A stretch of DNA of 64,000 nucleotides, from the NCBI RefSeq assembly GCF_014633365.1, contig NC_068341.1, positions 19,202,339-19,266,338 on the forward strand, written 5' to 3'. This document shows, in pieces, positions 57,463 through 64,000 of this stretch. The stretch's first letter is position 1; every line of letters begins with the position of its first letter. This stretch comes from Diospyros lotus (Eukaryota; Streptophyta; Magnoliopsida; Ericales; Ebenaceae). Below the pieces are notes generated by a model that saw nothing but the letters and a program-made list of their open reading frames with translations, was not told the DNA's origin and searched no databases. The translations under genes were made by a program, and so were the position numbers.

Positions 57463-58320
57463 CAGTGAACTAAAACTCAGCCTAGGCGACCGCCGAGGCA
57501 CTAGGCGGACTCTGGCCACCGCGATTGTGGCCTAATCAGCCCCCTTAGGCGCCGGCCCGACTAATCGGTACCAGGCAGTGCCTAAGCGTCCAAGGCGACC
57601 GCCTAGCCGCGTGAACCACCTGGCCGATTATGGTGCACGAATCGCCTAGGCCGCCTAATCCGTTGATTTCCCCTTCTCTCTCGCGCGCATTGCCACCGAC
57701 TGTCTCTTGCGGAGTCATCATTGCCGTCACCGCTGCCGCTTGCCCTTTCTATCTCAGTCTCTCTCATCGCACGTCACCATCGTCTCTTGCAGTTGCAGAG
57801 TCACCGTCGCCGCTTTCTATTTCTGTTAGCCTTTTCGTCGCACCCTGCCGCCGTCGCTGCCCGGTTGGACTCGCCGCCAACCTTCATTCCACTCTACTTT
57901 CCGGTTGTCTCTTGTTGTTGCCTCTTTTTTGCTTGTTATTGCCTCTTTAGTCTTTTCTTTTTGTTATTTAATTTATTATTTATGTTAATATTTGATTATT
58001 TGTTATTTGAATATTTATTAATGTTTTAAATATTTTAATATATGATTTATATTTCAATTAGATAGTTATTAGTTAGATTCTTCATATATGGTTTATATTG
58101 CATTATTGTTGCTTTTGCCTTCTTGAACCCAGAACTGATTTACAACAATTTGTTTTCTCAAGCATAATTATATTATTTCACTTGTTGTTCCAACTTTGAT
58201 TTACTTGAAAATAATATCAAAATGTTAAAAAATAAATAAATAACAGTTTTCTTAGGCCTCACCTAGGCGCTAGGCCCCAGTCAGGTGCCCAACTAGCGCC
58301 TAGTGCATTTTAGAACACTG
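57463..58320. mobile_element. hAT nonautonomous element inside Gy3 RT
   Basis: 858 bases bounded by CAGTGAACTAAAACTC and GCATTTTAGAACACTG, the CAGTG-type hAT terminus, and by the exact 8-base duplication attatgaa (57455-57462 and 58321-58328). Subterminal regions repeat cctaggcg/cgcctagg in both orientations. No transposase; the core is GC-rich, then AT-rich, without a meaningful frame. Confidence 0.93.
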
Positions 58321-59131
58321 ATTATGAACAACACCTATCCCACCTTCGCACCACCTTTGAGATCTTGACTTCTAACAAGTTGAATGTTAAGCTATCAAAG
58401 TGTACTTTTGCTAAAAAAGTAGTGGAGTATTTAGGCCATATTATCTCTAGGGAAGGGGTGAAGACTGATCCCAACAAGGTCACAATCATGGTGGAGTGGC
58501 CTAGACTACAGACAGTGAAGGAGTTAAGGGGCTTCCTCGGGTTGACAAGGTACTATAGGAAGTTCATATAGAATTATGGCCCCACTAGTAAACCCCTAAC
58601 TGAGCTTCTTAAGAAAGACAATTTTCAATGGAACCCACGGGCTAAGGCAGCCTGCTTGACACTAAAGAAGCCTATGACAGAAGCACTGGTATTAGCCCAT
58701 CTAGGTTTCTCTAAAACCTTTGTGGTAGAAACGAATGCGTGTGACAATAGAATAGGGGCAATCTTGATGTAGGAGGGAAAACCCTTGTCTTATATTAGTC
58801 AAACCTTGGCTTCAAGACACTTAGGCCTAAGTGTTTATGACAAGTAGCTCTTGGTCATATTGGGGCTATTGAGAAGTGGAGACACTATTTGGAGGCCAGA
58901 CCCTTCATAATTAAGACTGACCATGAGAGTTTGCAATTCTTATCCCAGCAGAGATTGCACACCCAGTCACAAAAAAAGGGAGTTTCGAAGTTAATGGGGT
59001 TGGACTACACTATTGTGCATCGCACGGGAAAGGAAAATGTGGTGGCATATGCCTTATCAAGAAGGGAAGAAAATGGTCAATGTCAATTTATATCAGTTGT
59101 GATTCTTGAGTGGGTGAAGGAGGTGGCATGA
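58321..59131 (+). pseudogene. Gy3 RT end and RNase H
   Basis: Continues as [54 protein letters not shown] and a stop; RNase H reads VVETNACDNRIGAIL (D of the active site present) and, after two stops, FIIKTDHESLQFLSQQR and HRTGKENVVAYALSRRE. Confidence 0.9.
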
Positions 59132-60156
59132 AGTTATGACCAAACACCATGGGTCCAAGATACAATAGCCCAACTTGCAGTTCATCTAGCGGAGAGTTCC
59201 AGGTTCACACTTTCTAATGGGCTGGTAAGGTTCAAAGGCAGACTGGTGGTTGGGGATGATGAGGCACTTAAGGGTAGGATCATAGCCTCTTTACGTGGTC
59301 CTCCAGTGGGTGGTCACTCAAGGATACAAGCCATTTACCAAAAAGTAAGGCAACTATTTTTCTGGCCAAGACAAAAGAAAGCGGTGGTGAGCTTTGTGCT
59401 ATCATGTGAGATATGTCAAAGATGCAAGCGTGAGAATGTGGCTTATCTCGACTTACTACAACCCTTGGTAATTCTAAAGCAAGCTTGGGAGGGAATCTCT
59501 ATGGATTTCATAGAGGGACTCTCCAGATCAAAAGGTAAGGATGTGGTGTTGGTAGTGGTAGATAGACTGACCAAGTTTGCACATTTTATCAGTCTAACTC
59601 ATCCATTCCCAGCACAAGAGGTTGCAAGAAAGTTTATGGATTCAGTGCTGAAGCGTCATGGAGTGCCCAAGTCCATTGTCTCAAATAAAGACAAGATTTT
59701 CACAAGTGTGCTTTGGCAGGAGTCGTTTAGGAGCATGGCAGTAGTGTTACACATGTTCACAACCTACCACCTCTAAATAAACAGCCAAACAGAGAGGGTC
59801 AATCAGTGTTTGGAGGCCTATTTGAGATGCATGTGTTTCATTAAGCCTAAGAGTTAGACTAGGTGGTTGTCATTAGCTTAATGGTGGTACAACTCTAGCC
59901 ACCACAATGCCATAAACCAGAGTCCTTTTAAAGTAGTGTTCAACTATAGACCACCCCTCATTCCAACCTTATCGAGTTCTACAGCTACTATGGCCACAAT
60001 GGAGTAGAATCTACAACAGAGGCAGGAGGTTTTGAAGGTGTTGAAGAAGGAGTTAAATACAGCCTAGAATTGGATGAAGAAGAGTACTGAAAAAAGAAGT
60101 GATCGGACTTTTGAAGTAGGTGATAAGGTTTATTTGAGAGTGAAGAGATTTTTACA
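59132..60156 (+). pseudogene. Gy3 integrase
   Basis: Zinc module: PPVGGHSRIQAIYQKVRQLF with CEICQRCK. Core: GISMDFIEGLSRSKGKDVVL, VVVDRLTKFAHFISLTHPFP, then VSNKDKIFTSVLWQ, in which the catalytic aspartate is asparagine. NSQTERVNQCLEAYLRCMC keeps the glutamate segment after a stop. WWYNSSHHNAINQSPFKVVF and GDKVYLRVKRFL lead to the second solo LTR at 60157. Confidence 0.9.
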
Positions 60157-60766
60157 TGTTATGATTAGGAGCTCTTAGAAACCGATTCAATACTTAAGTT
60201 TGCCAATCTTTCTTCACTCCTCACCTGGAAATCAAATCCACAACAGAATATATAAAACAAGAAATGAAAACAGCAAAGAAACTAAAGTAAAAGAGCAATC
60301 AAACCAAACAAGAGGCGCAGAATTATCCTGGTTCGGACTGCAAAATACAATCCTACATCCAGCCTTCTCTCGAGAGACAAATCCACTAGAAACCGCTTGA
60401 ACAAGAGTACAAGAACCTTTCTTCTCTCTCACACACAAGTTCGCTGCCTTCTATACAAGAGAATATCAAAACAAATTTTCCCTCTATGTTTTTCTCTCTC
60501 TCTCGACAACATCACTAGTATTCAAAGACACAATAGAATGATTTGTCATATTCGACTTTCAGCCTCTCGCCTCCTATTTATAAACAATAGGGGCAGTAAT
60601 TACAAGGCTAACTACTTAGCCTATACAAAAGACTAATATATCCCTCACAATAGAACAACAAAGTTAAATAATCTAACTTAGAATAAAATCAGTCAGAAAT
60701 CATCTTCATTCTAACAAGTTCTATTCTTCATCTTCTAGAAATAATCCTCCATGCAAAAACCCAACA
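60157..60766 (-). mobile_element. Solo LTR inside Gy3 integrase
   Basis: 610 bases with TGTTATGATTAG and ACCCAACA ends. On the minus strand it has TTTATAAATAGG (plus about 60577-60588), which sets the orientation, and a GAGAGAGAG run. Flanks are ttaca and ctaaa, only 3 of 5 matching, so the duplication has decayed or one edge was lost. It splits the integrase C-terminus between VKRFL and LKQPLT. Confidence 0.8.
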
Positions 60767-61104
60767 CTAAAGCAGCCACTTACATCCACCTCGGCATTCA
60801 AGCTAAGTCCTAAGTACTTTGGACCTTATGTCATAGAAGTTAAGGTAGGGAAGGTTGCCTATAAGCTTAGATTGTCGCCACAAGTTAACATGCACCCTAT
60901 GTTCCATGTATCCTTACTGAAGAAATCTATCAAGCCACAGGCGACAACTAGCTTGGAAGTACCTACAGTGGGTGAAGAAAAGGAAGAGAGGGTGGAACCC
61001 CAAGCCATCCTGGATAAATGGGTGGTTTACCAAGGCTCGGTGCCCCTAACCCAAGTGCTGGTAAGATGGTCTCACAAAGACCCTCATCACACTACCTGGG
61101 AGTA
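60767..61104 (+). pseudogene. Gy3 integrase end and truncated chromodomain
   Basis: KLSPKYFGPYVIEVKVGKVA then MHPMFHVSLLKKS is the GPF/Y module. VLVRWSHKDPHHTTWEY is the chromodomain core, after which the LINE 3' tail begins at about 61105. Same module as in Gy1. Confidence 0.9.
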
Positions 61105-61136
61105 CAACAACAACAACATATCCAGCCTTTATCCCA

Positions 61137-62732
61137 CTATGTGGGGTCGGCTACATGAATTCTAGACTTCCATGTATTTCTATCTTTTGTCATATCTTCA
61201 TTGAGATCCATACACTTCATATCAAACTTTAATGTCTCCCTCAAAGTCTTCTTAGGTCTGCCTCTACCTCTTTTTTTGATTAATTGTTCCATTTCATCAA
61301 CTCTCCTCACAGGAGCGTCTCTTGGTCTCCTTCTCACATGACCAAACCATCTTAGTCTAGTCTCTCTCATCTTCCCCTCTATTGGCACTACTCCTATCTT
61401 ATTACAAATAACTTCATTTCTAATTTTATCTTTTCTTGTATGGCCGCACATCCATCTTAACATGCTCATCTCCGCTACACTCGTCTTTTGCTCATGTTGG
61501 TATTTGACTGCCCAACATTCTGAGCCGTACAACAAAACTGGTCTTATAGCTGTCCTATAGAATTTTCCTTTCAATTTTAATGGGATTTTATCATCACATA
61601 ACACCCCCGATGCATTTCTCCATTTTAGCCAACCTGCCTTAATTCTATGTGTGACATTCTCGTGAATTTCTCCATCTTTTTGAATTACTGATCCCAAATA
61701 TCGAAAATGGTCTTTTCTTTGTAAGATTTGGTCTTCCAATTTTATTATAACATCCTCCACTCTTGCATTCTTACTAAATTTACATTCCATATATTCTGTT
61801 TTCTTTCTGCTTAATTTAAATCCCTTAGGTTCTAAATTATTTCTCCATAACTCAAGCTTAGTGTTCACTCCTTCTTTTGTTTCATCCACCAACACTATGT
61901 CGTCTACAAATAGCATACACCATGGCACCTCTGTCTGAATATCTTTAGTGAGTTCATCCATTACTAAAGCAAATAAGTATGGACTTAGTGCAGAACCTTG
62001 ATGCAATCCTATTGTAATTTTAAACGATTCAGTATCCCCTCCGCATGTTCTGACCCTTGTCTCTGCACCATGATACATGTCCTTAAGACCTTGTATATAG
62101 GCTATTCGGACTCCTTTCTTCTCTAAAACCCTCCATAATACTTCTCTAGGGACCCCATCATAAGCCTTTTCTAGATCTATAAATACCATATGTAGGTCCT
62201 TCTGATGATCCTGATACCTTTCCATTAGGCGCCTCAGTAGGTATATAGCTTCCATTGTTGACCTACCAGGCATGAAACCAAACTGATTTTCTGATACCTC
62301 TGTTTCTTTTTTGAACCTCTGCTCTATTACTCTCTCCCAGAGTTTCATGGTATGGCTCATTAACTTAATTCCTCTGTAATTTTCACAGTTTTGAACATCT
62401 CCTTTGTTCTTATATATAGAGACCAAAGTACTCTTCCTCCACTCATCTGGCATCTTTTTTGATTTAAGAATCGCGTTAAATAATTTCGTTAGCCAGGAGA
62501 TACCCTTTTCTCCCATGCATTTCCATGCTTCTATTGGTATATTATCCGGTTCCACCGCCTTATGATTTTTCATCTTTTTTAATGCTTGTCTTATTTCATT
62601 TGGACTTATGCGTCGATAAAATGTATAGCTCACGTTCCCTTCGAAGTTACTAAGATGTCCCAACCTAACTCTTGTGTCGCCATCATCATTGAATAATTTT
62701 GTGAAATACTCCTTCCATCTCTCCTTAATCAC
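61137..62732 (-). pseudogene. RTE LINE reverse transcriptase
   Basis: A 531-codon open frame. RT motifs in order: [100 protein letters not shown] and the catalytic [12 protein letters not shown] (both aspartates present). The C-terminal [15 protein letters not shown] and [12 protein letters not shown] blocks are typical of the RTE clade. No stop in 531 codons, which is unusual in this window, but upstream parts of the same ORF are broken. Confidence 0.93.
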
Positions 62733-63233
62733 TCCCTCATTTCACTAATATATTTTGATTTTCATCTTTTATGCACTTCACTTGATTTAAATCCCTTATT
62801 TTTCTTTCTCTTGCTTTAGCTAATTTATATATATCCCTTTCTCCATCTTTTGTATCAAGTCGTTTATATAGGTTCTCGTATGCTTTTGACCTTGCTTCAC
62901 TAACAGCTTTTTTTGCTGCCTTTTTTTATTCTTTATAATTTTTTTGATTTTCTTCATTATTGCACTGATATACAGCCTTATAGCAATTTTTCTTATTTTT
63001 AATTTTCAATTGCACTTCTTCATTCCACCACCAAGACTCCTTAAGATTAGGAACTCTACCATTTGTCTCTCCAAGCACTACCTTTGCTGTGTTTCTCAGG
63101 GCATTAGCCATTTCTCTCCACATTTGGTTTGTTTGTCCTTCTCCATTCCATTCTCTTCTACCCCTTAATTTTTCTTTGAAGTTTAGTTATTTCTCCCCTT
63201 TTAAATCCCACCACCTGATTCTTGGATTTTGTT
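62733..63233 (-). pseudogene. RTE LINE linker between endonuclease and RT
   Basis: Broken frame with WWWNEEVQLKIKNKKNCYKA (about 63000-63060) and KARSKAYENLYKRLDTKDG (about 62840-62900), the usual linker of RTE proteins. At least three stops or frameshifts lie here, including one just before the RT frame. Confidence 0.8.
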
Positions 63234-63890
63234 TTATGTGATTTTTCTCTTCCAATTTCTTACTTGGACGTCAAGTACTAGAAGTCTATATTGAGTAGTC
63301 AAACACTCTCCCGGTATCACCTTACAATCCCTACAACATACCCGGTCCTCTTGTCTCATGAGGAAGTAATCTATTTGGGTGCTTGATGTGACATTTTTAT
63401 ATGTGATTAAGTGTTCGTCCCGTTTTTTGAACCTAGTATTGGTTATGATGAGCCCATATGCCATTGCAAAATCTAGAATAGACTTACCCTCATTATTAAT
63501 TTCCCCGAATCCATACCCTCCATATACCTCTCTATAGCTGTTTCCGTCTCTACCCACGTGACCATTTAAGTCACCTCCTATAATCATTTTCTCTCCTCTT
63601 AGTATCATTTGTATGAGTCCCTCTAGGTCCTCCCAGAATTTTGCTTTTATCTCCTCACCTAACCCCGCTTGTGGTGCATATGTACTAAAGATATTCAGAG
63701 TCATTCTTCCTAGAATAACCTTCATCATAATAATCCTATCCCCTATTCTCTTTACATCCACTACCTCATCTACTAAGCTTTTATCCATAATGATCCTCAC
63801 TCCATTTTTTGCTCGATCATTTCCTGTGTACCATATTTTATATCCATTTTTTGACAAAGTTTTTGCTTTTTTCCCTACCCATCTCGTCTC
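63234..63890 (-). pseudogene. RTE LINE endonuclease domain
   Basis: APE-type endonuclease: GYKIWYTGNDRAKNGVRI, LNIFSTYAPQAGLGEEIK, MIIGGDLNGHVGRDGNSYRE (catalytic D-x-N), YGFGEINNEGKSILDFAMAY and TSSTQIDYFLMRQE (QIDY motif). About 207 codons are open; the frame then stops after VRNWKRKIT. The domain nicks target DNA to prime reverse transcription. Its last SDH-type motif appears as TTQYRLL, so a catalytic histidine is probably lost. Confidence 0.9.
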
Positions 63891-64000
63891 TTAAAGGCAC
63901 ATAATATTAATTTTTCTCCTAATCATCACATCTACCACTTCCATAGCTTTGCCTGTTAATGTTCCTATGTTCCATGACCCAATCCTTAATCTATGATTTT

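Larger units (their letters stand above)
54240..61104 (+). mobile_element. Gy3: chromovirus carrying four later insertions
   Basis: The 5' LTR (54240-54548) starts TGTTATGACCCC and ends GACTTGACA, followed by primer site TGGTATCAAAGCC. Gag, protease, RT, RNase H, integrase and chromodomain follow in chromovirus order. It is interrupted by a solo LTR (56595), a hAT element (57463), another solo LTR (60157) and an RTE LINE (from 61105), which cuts the chromodomain. Subtracting these leaves about 5.0 kb to that point, close to the length of Gy1. The 3' LTR lies outside the window. Confidence 0.9.
61105..64000 (-). mobile_element. RTE-type LINE, 3' part, running off the window
   Basis: A non-LTR retrotransposon with its 3' end at about 61105 in a short GTT-repeat tail (about 61105-61117), preceded by CCCACATAGTGGGATAAAGG. 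This 3' end plus GTT tail is typical of plant RTE LINEs. Reading the minus strand, the order is endonuclease then reverse transcriptase, in one decayed ORF. The 5' end is outside the window. It inserted in the Gy3 chromodomain and is among the younger events here. Confidence 0.92.

Noticed and set aside
57630..58029. ORFs of 102-106 codons rich in S, P and L
   Set aside because: They lie inside the nonautonomous hAT element and reflect its low-complexity CT/GC core; no transposase motif.
1..64000. CRISPR arrays, operons and riboswitches
   Set aside because: The window is plant nuclear DNA; the direct repeats seen are minisatellites, microsatellites or LTRs, without regular spacers.
1..64000. 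tRNA or rRNA genes
   Set aside because: Only tRNA-iMet-complementary primer sites and 5S-like Cassandra LTR segments were found; no full-length structural RNA gene was recognised by eye. A tRNA scan would settle this.

Overview
The window is plant nuclear DNA from a transposon-rich genome, most likely a dicot; the species cannot be read from it. The support is one intact plant-specific gene (ROH1/BYPASS1-like, DUF793), a Cassandra TRIM with its 5S-like LTR, Copia and Ty3 elements primed by tRNA-iMet, an RTE-type LINE with a GTT-repeat 3' tail, and AT-rich spacers with microsatellites.

Layout. 1-855: end of a MITE/foldback element whose left end is outside the window. 860-3150: spacer with a short tandem repeat. 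3237-4409 (minus): ROH1-like gene, the only convincing host protein gene. 5263-8837: decayed Ty3-type element without pol (LARD-like) with a minisatellite before its 3' LTR. 9226-10216: nonautonomous DNA transposon. 11155-12890: degenerate tandem array split by a Cassandra element. 13385-15200: decayed transposon-like ORF. 15945-18573: probable 2.6-kb solo LTR. 18660-19092: hAT-like element. 19.1-28.7 kb: AT-rich spacer with microsatellites and a LINE remnant. 28673-29408: large inverted repeat.

From 29.8 kb onward almost every base belongs to nested retroelements. An old Copia LTR (29797-29940 plus 45629-45856) is split by chromovirus Gy1 (minus). Gy1 gag is split by Copia Cop1 (plus). Cop1 carries a 183-bp foldback element in gag and a young Copia, Cop2 (minus), in its 3' LTR. 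At 47475-47693 lies a second, inverted copy of the old LTR without Gy1, which shows the empty target site. It is followed by Cop3 (plus), whose 5' LTR holds a solo LTR; then the LTR of a second Ty3 element (Gy2); then chromovirus Gy3 (plus), which carries two solo LTRs, a hAT element and an RTE LINE (minus) that runs off the window end.

Target-site duplications were read directly for most insertions, so the order of events is well constrained. Nearly all element ORFs have stops or frameshifts; Cop2 is the best preserved. Nothing here forms a host operon or pathway. The value of the window is one regulated host gene beside a stratified record of transposition.
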